DNA of 64,000 nucleotides from Conyzicola nivalis_A. Lineage in GTDB: Bacteria > Actinomycetota > Actinomycetes > Actinomycetales > Microbacteriaceae. Positions 34,993-42,950 of this stretch are shown here, piece by piece. How positions within the stretch are numbered: the stretch's first letter is position 1; each line of letters starts with the position of its first letter. Below the pieces are notes generated by a model. It saw only the letters and a list, made by a program, of their open reading frames with translations. It was not told the origin of the DNA and did no database searches. Location of the stretch: NCBI RefSeq assembly GCF_040548875.1, contig NZ_JBEPSJ010000002.1, positions 124,001 to 188,000 of the forward strand. Direction: 5' to 3'. The position numbers and the translations under genes were made by a program.

Positions 34993-36290
34993 CACAGCAC
35001 CTCCAGAGTGCTCAGCCACTTGGTCTGCAGCACGCCGGGGCGTCCGGGCGCGATCATGCGGGCGGGGTAGCCGTGGTCGAGGTCGAGGGTCTCGCCGTTG
35101 AGCTCGAGCGCCACGAGCGTGAGGTCGTCGCGCACGTACTCCGGCCCCATGTGCATGATCGCGTACGAGCTGTTCTGCTCGAGGCTGGTCGCTCTGATGG
35201 AGGACCCGCCCCGGCCCCCGACGGAGTCGACGAGGTCGCCGAGGCGCACGCCCCGCCAGGTTGCGGTCTGGCTCCAGCCCTCCACACAGGCGATCGGAAG
35301 CTCGACTTCGCGCTGCGGCAGGGCGAGCAGTTCGGCGCGCGTGAAGGTCGCGGACGTCGCGCCGTTGGACACGGTGAGCGCCCAGGCGGGGTCGGATGCC
35401 GCGTCCCGCACCTTTGCGGCGGTCGCGGTTCTGTTCACGGGGAGGGAGTTGGGCCCGACGCCCTGCTTCCGCGCCCCGAACAGGTTGGCGCCGTCGAGCA
35501 GGCGGAACGACTGGCCCGCGGTGAGGGCGACGACCGCGGCGCTGGCGACTCCCACGATCGCGAGGAAGCCGCGCCGACTGGTGCGCAGCTCGGGTCGCGG
35601 GGTGGAGTCGATCCACGCGAACAGCCGTCCGGTGACCCCCTCGACCCGGATCACGGCGTTGCGGGTGTGCGACGAGGTGAGCGTGGGGCGCGTGGCCAGC
35701 CCGGTGATTGAGCGTGCCGAGATCCCGGGCGCTTCGACAGGCTCAGCGACCGCGCCCGCCGAACTGCGCCAGTGCTTCGCGATCACGTCGAGCTTCACCG
35801 CGATGTGGATCGCGAGCGACCCGACGATCACGAACGACAGCGCGTAGTGCGTCTGCCGGAACGGGAAGGGGAACAGCGCGTACCACTGGTAGGTGTTGAG
35901 CAGCCCGGTGACGATTTGCACGATCGAGGTCGACACGAAGACGGCGATGGATGCGCGCTCGAGAAAATGCGGGAACGACCGAACGGCGGGCGTCTGGAAC
36001 AGCTCGGGGAAGACGATGTACAGCTTCGCGAACAGCAGCGGGAAGCAGAGGATCCCGGCGGTGATGTGGATGCCCTGCGTCACCTGGTAGAGGAACACCG
36101 GCCGGGTGGGGAAGACCATCCATGGCAGGGGGTCCTGCAGGAAGTGGCTGAACAGGCCGGTGCCGAAGCAGAGCAGAAACGCGATCCCGAGGAGGCGTCC
36201 GATCACGACCGCCATACGCGGGGTACGCGACGGCGCGGCCAGCGAGCGGCGCAGGCCGTTCAGCACCGTCTGCAGCGATTCCATGATCAT
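34992..36290 (-). CDS. Membrane cytochrome-b561-like / molybdopterin oxidoreductase fusion
   Basis: About 432 residues. The N-terminal half has four membrane helices with His residues (FSHFLQD, GIHITAGI, TLLN-type QTHYALSF, SLAIHIAVK) suited to b-type haem ligation. After a linker comes a further hydrophobic segment preceded by RRGFLAIVGVASAA. The C-terminal domain is sulfite-oxidase-like: LPIACVEGWSQTATWRGVRLGDLV carries the molybdenum-ligating Cys, followed by LELNGETLDLDHGYPARMIAPGRPGVLQTKWL. It probably passes electrons from an external substrate to the membrane, or the reverse. Residues about 179-187 are encoded by the dispersed CTGAGCCTGTCGAAG element. Start ATG at 36288-36290, with 36282-36284 as an alternative. 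Confidence 0.85.
   Translation of the reverse strand: MIMESLQTVLNGLRRSLAAPSRTPRMAVVIGRLLGIAFLLCFGTGLFSHFLQDPLPWMVFPTRPVFLYQVTQGIHITAGILCFPLLFAKLYIVFPELFQTPAVRSFPHFLERASIAVFVSTSIVQIVTGLLNTYQWYALFPFPFRQTHYALSFVIVGSLAIHIAVKLDVIAKHWRSSAGAVAEPVEAPGISARSITGLATRPTLTSSHTRNAVIRVEGVTGRLFAWIDSTPRPELRTSRRGFLAIVGVASAAVVALTAGQSFRLLDGANLFGARKQGVGPNSLPVNRTATAAKVRDAASDPAWALTVSNGATSATFTRAELLALPQREVELPIACVEGWSQTATWRGVRLGDLVDSVGGRGGSSIRATSLEQNSSYAIMHMGPEYVRDDLTLVALELNGETLDLDHGYPARMIAPGRPGVLQTKWLSTLEVL
35731..35754. repeat. Dispersed CTGAGCCTGTCGAAG-type element in the molybdopterin oxidoreductase gene
   Basis: GCTTCGACAGGCTCAGCGACC lies in frame and encodes VAEPVEAP between the membrane half and the rest of the protein. 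Confidence 0.85.
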
Positions 36291-36376
36291 GCCGGTGGTT
36301 CGGAGCCCTCCCCCGATACGACAGGTCGAACCGGCAGTCGATCCGACAGGCCGCACCGATGAGACAGGATGGTGCC

Positions 36377-37759
36377 ATGCGAATCGTCGTCACCTCTGTT
36401 CTGCTCGCCCTGAGCGCGGTGGCCACGGCGCTGTCGGTCGCCGTGCTTCCCTTCTACGGCTACGAGAAGGGCAGGGTCGAGCCGCTGGTCTGGGCGACCC
36501 TCGGCCTGTGGGTACTGTTCGCGCTGTCGCTCGTGTCACTCCGCAGGGTGTCGACGAAGTCATCCGTCGTCCTCGTGTTGGTCGGCTCGCTCGCGATCGG
36601 CGCCGCCGCCATGTTCGGCCCGCCCAACACGAGCACCGACTCCGCGAGGTACGCGTGGGACGGCATCGTGCAGAACGCAGGCATCAGCCCGTACAGCTAT
36701 GTGCCGAGCGATCCGGCACTGCGGGAGCTGCGCACCGACTGGCTGTTCCCCGCCCCGGTCGACGGCGAGTGCGTCGGCGAACGCATCATGAGCGTCGACG
36801 AGCCGGGCACCGGCGACCTGGTCTGCACGGCGATCAACCGGGCGACGGTGCCGACGATCTACCCGCCGACGAGCGAGATCGTGTTCGCCGGCGTGCGCCT
36901 GCTCACAGGACCTGCCCCGGAGTACTGGCCGATGCAGCTGCTCGGCCTGCTCACGAGCCTCGGGGTGACCGTGCTGCTGCTCGGGTCGCTGCGCAAGGCG
37001 GGCAAAGACCCGCGCTGGGCGGCGATCTGGGGTTGGTGCCCGCTGGTGGCGACCGAGGGCGTCACCAATTCGCACATCGACATCGTCAGCGCGCTGCTGC
37101 TGCTGGTGGCGACGCTGCTCGTCGCCTCCGGTCGGCGGTGGGCGGGGGGTGTCGCGCTCGGCGCGTCCATCGCGACCAAGCTCATCCCGGTGATCGGCGC
37201 GCCCGCACTCCTCGGCCGTCGCCCCGGCACGGTCATCGTCGCGTCGGTCGTCACCTTCTTCGCGCTCTACCTTCCCTACGTGATCGCGAACGGCCCCGAG
37301 GTGCTCGGCTACCTCCCCGGCTACCTCACGGAGGAGGGCTACGAGAGCGGCACCCGGTTCATCATGCTGTCGCTCGTCGCGCCCGGATCGGCGTCCCTCG
37401 TGCTCGCCGCACTTCTCGTCGCTGCGACCGGCGTCATCGTCTGGTGGCGCACCGACCCCGCCGACCCGTGGATCGGCCAGCTGGTGATGATCGGAGTGAC
37501 CCTGCTCGTGGTGACACCGCGCTACCCCTGGTACGCGCTGCTGCTGATCCCGATGATCGCCATGACCGGGCGCTGGGAATGGCTCGCCGTGCCCCTCGCC
37601 CTCACCGAGCGGCTGCTCATCCCCTCGGTCGATCTGGCCAGGCTCACGGTGTCCGTCGCGATCGTGTTCATCATCGTGATGAGCATCAGGCGGGCCGGTT
37701 GGGTGATCATCACGCCGAGACAACCCCGGAAACACGCGGAAGTCGTACCCCGAATGTAA
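36377..37759 (+). CDS. Polytopic glycosyltransferase (GT87/MptB-like mannosyltransferase)
   Basis: 460 residues with about 11-12 membrane helices. An early extracytoplasmic loop contains DSARYAWDGIVQNAGISPY, the acidic motif typical of GT-C enzymes that use polyprenyl-phosphate sugars, followed by IYPPTSEIVFAG. VTNSHIDIVSALLL, ATKLIPVIGAPALLGRR and TPRYPWYALLLIPM complete the family pattern. Likely adds mannose or another sugar to a cell-envelope glycan. The ATG at 36377 is used. Divergent from the molybdopterin oxidoreductase gene with 86 bp between them. Confidence 0.82.
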   Translation: MRIVVTSVLLALSAVATALSVAVLPFYGYEKGRVEPLVWATLGLWVLFALSLVSLRRVSTKSSVVLVLVGSLAIGAAAMFGPPNTSTDSARYAWDGIVQNAGISPYSYVPSDPALRELRTDWLFPAPVDGECVGERIMSVDEPGTGDLVCTAINRATVPTIYPPTSEIVFAGVRLLTGPAPEYWPMQLLGLLTSLGVTVLLLGSLRKAGKDPRWAAIWGWCPLVATEGVTNSHIDIVSALLLLVATLLVASGRRWAGGVALGASIATKLIPVIGAPALLGRRPGTVIVASVVTFFALYLPYVIANGPEVLGYLPGYLTEEGYESGTRFIMLSLVAPGSASLVLAALLVAATGVIVWWRTDPADPWIGQLVMIGVTLLVVTPRYPWYALLLIPMIAMTGRWEWLAVPLALTERLLIPSVDLARLTVSVAIVFIIVMSIRRAGWVIITPRQPRKHAEVVPRM

Positions 37760-37846
37760 CGGAATGGTAACGCACCAATCCGCTTTGACGAGGAGACCGA
37801 ACTCTCATTACCACCGAAAGTTCACCCTCGATCAAAAGGAAACACA

Positions 37847-38539
37847 ATGCGCAAGTTCTACAAGGCAGCCGTAGGCATCGCCACCGCAACGCTTCTCGTC
37901 GGTGGCCTCGCGGCCTGCTCGACCCCCGCCGAGACCGACTCCGGCACAACCGACGACACGTCGTCGTCCGAGCCGGCCGGCGACCCCGAGCCCCTCGCCT
38001 CGATCCCCGCCCTCGACGGTGTCGACACCCAGGTCACGCTCGACGCAGGCTTCCTCGAGGCCCTCACCACGCTCGGACTGACCCCCGGCGTCACCGGCAC
38101 CGCGACGCTCGACGCCGCGACCGGCACCCTCGCCTTCCCGATCACGGGCGGCAACGTGGACTACTACGACCCCGAGGCCGACTACCGCCCGTACGTCCAG
38201 GGCGAGATCGACCACGACGGCTCCGGCATCACCCTCACGGGCGGCGACATCGTCGTCGGACTCTCCGACTTCAAGATCGACCCGGGCACCTCGCGTCTCA
38301 CGGGCACCGTCACTGCCAACGGCGAAGAGGTCGGACAGGATGTCTTCATCTTCAACCTCGACGGTTCGACCCTGAACCCGCTCGAGACCGACGCCGACGG
38401 AAACGCCGTCCTCGAGGGCACGACCGTCCTGGTCAGCTCCGACGCCGCCGCTCTGCTGAACGAGACCTTCGGCACCGACGCTGTCACCGACGAGCTCGTC
38501 GTCGGCATCGCGAAGATCACCGCGAAGGCCGCTGCGTAA
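37847..38539 (+). CDS. Secreted lipoprotein of unknown function
   Basis: 230 residues. The signal peptide has a lipobox (VGGLAACSTP, Cys near residue 24), then a Thr/Ser/Asp-rich linker and a beta-rich domain with internally similar strands: GTATLDAATGTLAFPITGG, GEIDHDGSGITLTGGDIVVGLSDFKID and SRLTGTVTANG. AAAGGAAA precedes the ATG. The domain resembles small all-beta surface proteins but no family was recognised with confidence. A hairpin terminator follows at 38556. Confidence 0.75.
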   Translation: MRKFYKAAVGIATATLLVGGLAACSTPAETDSGTTDDTSSSEPAGDPEPLASIPALDGVDTQVTLDAGFLEALTTLGLTPGVTGTATLDAATGTLAFPITGGNVDYYDPEADYRPYVQGEIDHDGSGITLTGGDIVVGLSDFKIDPGTSRLTGTVTANGEEVGQDVFIFNLDGSTLNPLETDADGNAVLEGTTVLVSSDAAALLNETFGTDAVTDELVVGIAKITAKAAA

Positions 38540-38555
38540 TAACGCACCGCGATTC

Positions 38556-38593
38556 GAAGAGGCCCGCCCCGCTCACGCGCGGCGGGCCTCTTC
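38556..38593 (+). terminator. Strong hairpin after the lipoprotein gene
   Basis: Perfect 13-bp arms GAAGAGGCCCGCC and GGCGGGCCTCTTC with a 12-base loop, 17 bp after the stop codon. It lacks a long U-tract, which is common for terminators in GC-rich actinobacteria. Confidence 0.8.
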
Positions 38594-38651
38594 ACGTTCG
38601 CCCACACACGGTTCAGACTTGAAGCACCGACAGACGGAAGGGGGCGCGGCC

Positions 38652-40166
38652 GTGACCAGCCTCATCGACAGCGCCCGCCGCACCCGGACACCGGCCCGAG
38701 GCATCCACAGCCTGCAGCCCCTCGCCGCCCCCGGCCTCGTCGGCCTCCTCGGCCTCGCGATCTCCCTCGTCGGCATCGGCACCCCCTCCGTCTGGTACGA
38801 CGAGGCCGCCACCCTGACCGCGGCGACCCGCGACTGGGACCAGCTCTGGGCGATGACCGCCAACGTCGACGCCGTGCACGCCGCCTACTACGCGGTGATG
38901 CACGTGGTCTTCGACCTCTTCGGCTACTCGCCGCTCACCCTGCGCGTACCGAGTGCGATCGCCGTCGGCGTCGCCGCCGCGCTCACCGTCGTTCTCGGCC
39001 GCACGCTCGACCGCGCGCGGCTCGGCCGCATCGCGGGCATCGTGTTCTGCCTGCTCCCCCGCACGACCTGGGCCGGCACCGAGGGTCGCTCCTACGCCCT
39101 GACGGCCGTGCTCGCCCTCACGATGACGATCCTGCTCGTGCTCGCCGCACGGTCGAGCCGTCGCATCCTCTGGGCGCTGTACGCGCTCGCCGTCGTCGTC
39201 TCCTGCCTCGTCTTCGTCTACCTCGCGCTCGTGGTGGCCGCGCACGCCGTGACCATGGCCTGGTGGTTCGCATCCAGCCGGTCGCGCGCCTGGCCGCCCG
39301 CAGCGCGCTGGGTGCGCTGGACCGCGCTCGCCACCGCGCTCGTCGTGCCGTTCGGCATCGCCGTGATCGGCCAGAGCGGGCAGGTGCACTGGCTGAAGGC
39401 GCCCGGGCTGCGCACGGTGCGGGAGGTGTTCGAGAACCAGTGGTTCTATTCGAGCACCCCCTTCGCGGTCGTCGGGTGGGCGCTTATCGTGGCCGGAGCG
39501 ATCGTGCTGCTGCGCTCGGCGCGCGGCCTGTCGCCCGCCTCGGTGCTGCTGCCGGCGCTCCTGCTTCCGACCGTGGCGCTGCTCGTGCTGAGCGTCGCCG
39601 TCACCCCCGTCTACACGCCCCGCTACCTCACGATGTGCGTGCCGTTCGTGGCCCTCGTCATGGCCGCGGCGATCGAGCGGATGCGACCCACACCGCTCGC
39701 GACCGCCGCCGTGCTCGTGCTGGCCCTGCTCGCCGTGCCGCAGATCGCGGCTCAGCGTCAGCCCGAGGCGAAAGAGCGCGCGTCGTGGGCCGCGGTCGCC
39801 GACCTTATCGCCGAGCAGCGGGCGCTCGACGGGCCCCGGTCGAGCACGGCGATCGTCTACGGGGCGGTGCAGCGGCACCCGATCGCGACCTCCCGCGTGA
39901 TGGCCCTCGCCTACCCTGAGGCGTTCGCGGGCACCGTAGACGTGACCCTCGGCACCCCGGCCGCCGAGACGGGGCAGCTCTGGGAGACGCGCATCCCGCT
40001 TTCGGAGGGCCTGCACCGCCTGCGCGGCGTCGACGCGGTCTACCTGGTCACGAGCGTCGCCCGCGACCAACGGCCGGCCACCACCGACACCCTCGCGGCC
40101 GCCGGCTGGCACGTCGCCGACTCGTGGAGCCTGACAGCGGTCAACGTCGTGAAGTACGAGCGCTGA
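38652..40166 (+). CDS. Polytopic GT39/ArnT-like glycosyltransferase
   Basis: About 504 residues from the GTG at 38652, preceded by GAAGGGGG; a TTG at 38619 is an alternative. About 11 predicted membrane helices. The first loop has SVWYDEAATLTAATRDWDQLW, the DE motif of GT-C enzymes, then VHAAYYAVMHVVFDLFGYSPLTLRVPSAIA, a family signature. PVYTPRYLTMCVPF occurs near the middle. The C-terminal 100 residues are soluble. Likely mannosyltransferase acting outside the membrane; donor and acceptor unknown. Confidence 0.82.
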   Translation: MTSLIDSARRTRTPARGIHSLQPLAAPGLVGLLGLAISLVGIGTPSVWYDEAATLTAATRDWDQLWAMTANVDAVHAAYYAVMHVVFDLFGYSPLTLRVPSAIAVGVAAALTVVLGRTLDRARLGRIAGIVFCLLPRTTWAGTEGRSYALTAVLALTMTILLVLAARSSRRILWALYALAVVVSCLVFVYLALVVAAHAVTMAWWFASSRSRAWPPAARWVRWTALATALVVPFGIAVIGQSGQVHWLKAPGLRTVREVFENQWFYSSTPFAVVGWALIVAGAIVLLRSARGLSPASVLLPALLLPTVALLVLSVAVTPVYTPRYLTMCVPFVALVMAAAIERMRPTPLATAAVLVLALLAVPQIAAQRQPEAKERASWAAVADLIAEQRALDGPRSSTAIVYGAVQRHPIATSRVMALAYPEAFAGTVDVTLGTPAAETGQLWETRIPLSEGLHRLRGVDAVYLVTSVARDQRPATTDTLAAAGWHVADSWSLTAVNVVKYER

Positions 40167-40183
40167 TTCGTCCCCCGGGTCAC

Positions 40184-40238
40184 GAGAGTGCAGTTGTGTC
40201 CCCTTTTTTCGGCGCTACCAGGGCGATAAGTGCACTTC
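40184..40238. repeat. GTGCA(C/G)TT palindrome, copy 1
   Basis: AGTGCAGTT (40187-40195) and AAGTGCACTT (40228-40237) pair with a single mismatch before TT. It lies between the GT39-like gene and the stop of the frameshifted DUF559-like gene, whose other side carries a longer version of the same arms. Confidence 0.75.
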
Positions 40239-40243
40239 GGGCG

Positions 40244-41163
40244 TCAGCCCCGCTCGGAAAGGAGCCGCTCCAGCCGCGCGAGGAAGCTGCGGGGCACATG
40301 GAGGTGATTCTTCGTGATGGTGAGGTAGCGCCAGTCGGCGTCCTCGAAGAGTGCGCGCCGTTCCACGTCGTCGACGTAGACGCGTTCCTCGGTGAGGTGC
40401 AGCTTTCCGTCGAAGTCGAGCGCCACGCGTTCTCGCACGTACGCGAGATCGGGGGTGCCGACGAAATACCCCTCGAAGTACACCGTGTGGCGAATCGCGG
40501 GTTCGGGAAGACCGGCTCGAACAATCGTCAGGCGCATCCGCGACTCCATGGGCGAGTCGGTGCCGGGACGAATCTCGAGCAGCGCGTCACGAGCGCGCTT
40601 GATCCCGGGCACGCCGGTTGCCTCGGCGACGGCCGCCTCGAGCTTCGCCATCGAGCTGACGGGGCGCTTTCTCCGCACCAAGTGGTCGCCCGCGACGATC
40701 AGGTCGTCGAGGTCGAGCACCGACGCGAGTTGCAACCAGACCTGCTCGGCCGGGAGCACGGGCATCATCTCGCGCACCACGATCGCGTGTTGCAGCGTCG
40801 CGCGGTGACCGAGGATCCCCTTCATCCTGGGCGGATACGAGCCCGACACCGTCACATCGAGTTCGGCGCGAAGGACGTAGTGCGACGGTAGGGGAATGCC
40901 GTACAGGCGTGCCGCTGTGATGTGGCTGAAGCGAAACCCCGTCGGAGCCACGGCAAGTAGGCACGACATCGCCGCAGGAGGTCTGCGTATTGAGCCTCGA
41001 AGAAGTCGTCGGGTGGGCGTTCCTCGGCAGACGTGACCGACCGCGACCCGCGAAATTCGGAGTGCACGTCCGACCCGGCGAGGCGCTTCTGCGAGACTCC
41101 GAGGGCGCGAGCCTCTCTCACTGCGAAGACGGGACCGAGTTCGGGCGGAAGAGGCCGAGGCAT
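40244..41163 (-). pseudogene. DUF559-type nuclease-like gene broken by a one-base frameshift
   Basis: The N-terminal frame starts at the ATG 41161-41163 (MPRPLPPELGPVFAVREARALGVSQ) and runs to ...LLRRCRAYLP near 40952. The remainder, VAPTGFRFSHITAARLYGIPLP through GTPDLAYVRERVALDFDGKLH to the stop at 40244, is in a different frame. The intact paralogue at 30205-31155 reads continuously RDYLPVAPTRFRF at this point. Restoring one G in the CCGTGG at 40949-40954 rejoins the two parts, so a single-base deletion (or a sequencing error) explains the break. Both domains are otherwise well conserved, suggesting a recent lesion. Palindromes with GTGCA(C/G)TT arms flank it on both sides. Confidence 0.82.
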
Positions 41164-41219
41164 CCGCCCAGTCTCCCCAATTCGTCGCTTCCCTGCCGCC
41201 GCTCATCCACACCCGTCGC

Positions 41220-41276
41220 CGAGAGTGCACTTGTGCCCCCTTTCCGCAACGGAAAAGGGGCACAAGTGCACTCTCG
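41220..41276. repeat. Long near-perfect GTGCACTT palindrome, copy 2
   Basis: Arms of 27 bp, CGAGAGTGCACTTGTGCC continuing to TTTCCG and its inverse, pair at 26 positions around a 3-base loop (CAA). It lies 57 bp upstream of the broken DUF559-like gene. It is the longest near-perfect palindrome seen in the window. No other feature was seen in the 41164-41365 gap. Confidence 0.95.
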
Positions 41277-41365
41277 AGTGTGGGCGGCGGGGCGCTCGGG
41301 GCCGGCGGGGCCGGCGGGCGCGGGAGCGCGCCGCCCACTAAGCGCACGGCGCGCAGCGAGCGCGA

Positions 41366-42925
41366 CTAGCCGACCCGCACCTGGATCGTGTGCCAGCCCT
41401 CTGCGCCGTTCGGAACGACGTCGACCCGCTCCTCGGTCTGAGTGAAGCCCGTGACATCCGTCGCCCGCACCTCGAGGGTGTGGTCGCCGCTCGTGGCGAC
41501 CCACTCGAAGAACCACTGGCGCCAGGTGTCGGCCGAGATCGCCTCGGCGAGCGTCGCCTCCTGCCACGGATCGTTGTCGACCCGCACCTCGACCCGTTCG
41601 ATGCCCACGTGCTGCGCCCAGGCGACCCCCGCGATCGCCACGGGGCCGGGCTCGAGCGAGACGCCGAACGACGGCACGTCGATGCGCGACGACGTCTTCA
41701 CCGGACCCTTGGCCGACCAGCCGCGGTCGGTCCAGTAGGCAGACTCCTTCGCGAAGGTGGAGACCTTGAGCTCGACGACCCACTTGGTCGCCGACACATA
41801 GCCGTACAGCCCCGGGACGACCATGCGCACCGGGTAGCCGTGCTCGAGCGGCAGCGCCTCGCCGTTCATGCCGACCGCGAGCAGGCTGTCGCGCTCGGTG
41901 TCCTGCAGAACCTCGAGCGGAGTGGTCGCGGTGAAGCCGTCCTGGCTCGTGGAGAGCACGACGTCGGCGCCCTTCGCCGGCTTGGCGCGGGCGAGCAGGT
42001 CGCGGATCGGATAGCCCAGCCACTTCGCGTTGCCGGTGAGCGAGCCGCCCACCTCGTTCGAGACGCACATCAGCGTGACGTAGGTCTCGACGAGCGGCAG
42101 CGCGAGCAGCTCGTCGAAGCCGATCTCGATCTCGTTCTCGACCATGCCGGTGATGCGCAGCCGCCACTGGGCCGGGTCGATCACCGGCACCTGCAGCGCC
42201 GTGTCGATGCGGTAGAAGTCCTTGTTCGGGGTCACGAGCGGCGCGAGCCCGTCGATGGCGAGCGAGGCGCCCGCGGGGATCGGCGCGGCGGCGACGGCGG
42301 GCTTCGGCAGTTTCAGGGCCATGCGCACGGCGTTGACGGCGGTGGTGCCGGCGTTCATGGTGCGGGCGGCGACACCGACCACGGCGGACGCCGCGGCGGC
42401 GCCGACCAGGAGTGTGAGAAACCCGCGTCGGCTGACGGCCGCCGGGGTGCCCGTGCCCACAGGGCCGGCGGATGCCGCGTCCCGCGACCAGCGGTGCAGC
42501 GCGACCACGGCCAGCCGCAGCACGATCACGCCGCCGACCATGCCGGCGACGGTGGGCACCGCCCACACGGCGGTGGACTCGGCGCGGGTGGTGACGGCGA
42601 GGGTGGCGATGCCGCCGACGACGACGAGGCCTGCGATGCCGAACGGGGGCCGGCGGTATTCGAGGATGCCGATGCCGGCCGCGAGCGCCACGACGAGCAC
42701 GGCGAGCGTGATCAGCAGCACGGCCTTGTCGTCGGTACCGAAGAGGGAGATGACGAGCGACTTGACCCACGCCGGAACGAGGTCGATCACGAGCGAGCCG
42801 ACGGCGAGCAGGGGGCTGCTGGCGGGTGCCAGCAGGAGCGCGCCCAGTTCGGCGATCGCGAGGGTGACTCCCGCGGCGAGCAGGCCGACGAGCGCGGCCC
42901 ACAGGTTCTCTCGGCGCCTCGTCAT
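41366..42925 (-). CDS. Membrane-anchored sulfite-oxidase-like molybdopterin oxidoreductase
   Basis: 519 residues. Four to five N-terminal membrane helices (for example LLITLAVLVVALAAGIGIL and VWAVPTVAGMVGGVIVLRLAVVAL) are followed by SRRGFLTLLVGAAAASAVVG, a twin-arginine-like segment. The molybdopterin domain starts near LVTPNKDFYRIDTALQVPVID. It has ITGMVENEIEIGFDELLALP, the Mo-ligating Cys in VTLMCVSNEVGG, GYPVRMVVPGLYGYVSATKWV, and a C-terminal Ig-like dimerisation domain (VEVRVDNDPWQEATL). Predicted to oxidise or reduce an extracytoplasmic substrate; physiological substrate unknown. Stands just downstream of ispE, 25 bp apart. Confidence 0.9.
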   Translation of the reverse strand: MTRRRENLWAALVGLLAAGVTLAIAELGALLLAPASSPLLAVGSLVIDLVPAWVKSLVISLFGTDDKAVLLITLAVLVVALAAGIGILEYRRPPFGIAGLVVVGGIATLAVTTRAESTAVWAVPTVAGMVGGVIVLRLAVVALHRWSRDAASAGPVGTGTPAAVSRRGFLTLLVGAAAASAVVGVAARTMNAGTTAVNAVRMALKLPKPAVAAAPIPAGASLAIDGLAPLVTPNKDFYRIDTALQVPVIDPAQWRLRITGMVENEIEIGFDELLALPLVETYVTLMCVSNEVGGSLTGNAKWLGYPIRDLLARAKPAKGADVVLSTSQDGFTATTPLEVLQDTERDSLLAVGMNGEALPLEHGYPVRMVVPGLYGYVSATKWVVELKVSTFAKESAYWTDRGWSAKGPVKTSSRIDVPSFGVSLEPGPVAIAGVAWAQHVGIERVEVRVDNDPWQEATLAEAISADTWRQWFFEWVATSGDHTLEVRATDVTGFTQTEERVDVVPNGAEGWHTIQVRVG

Positions 42926-42950
42926 AGTGCCCTCCCGGTTCGTGGGCAGT

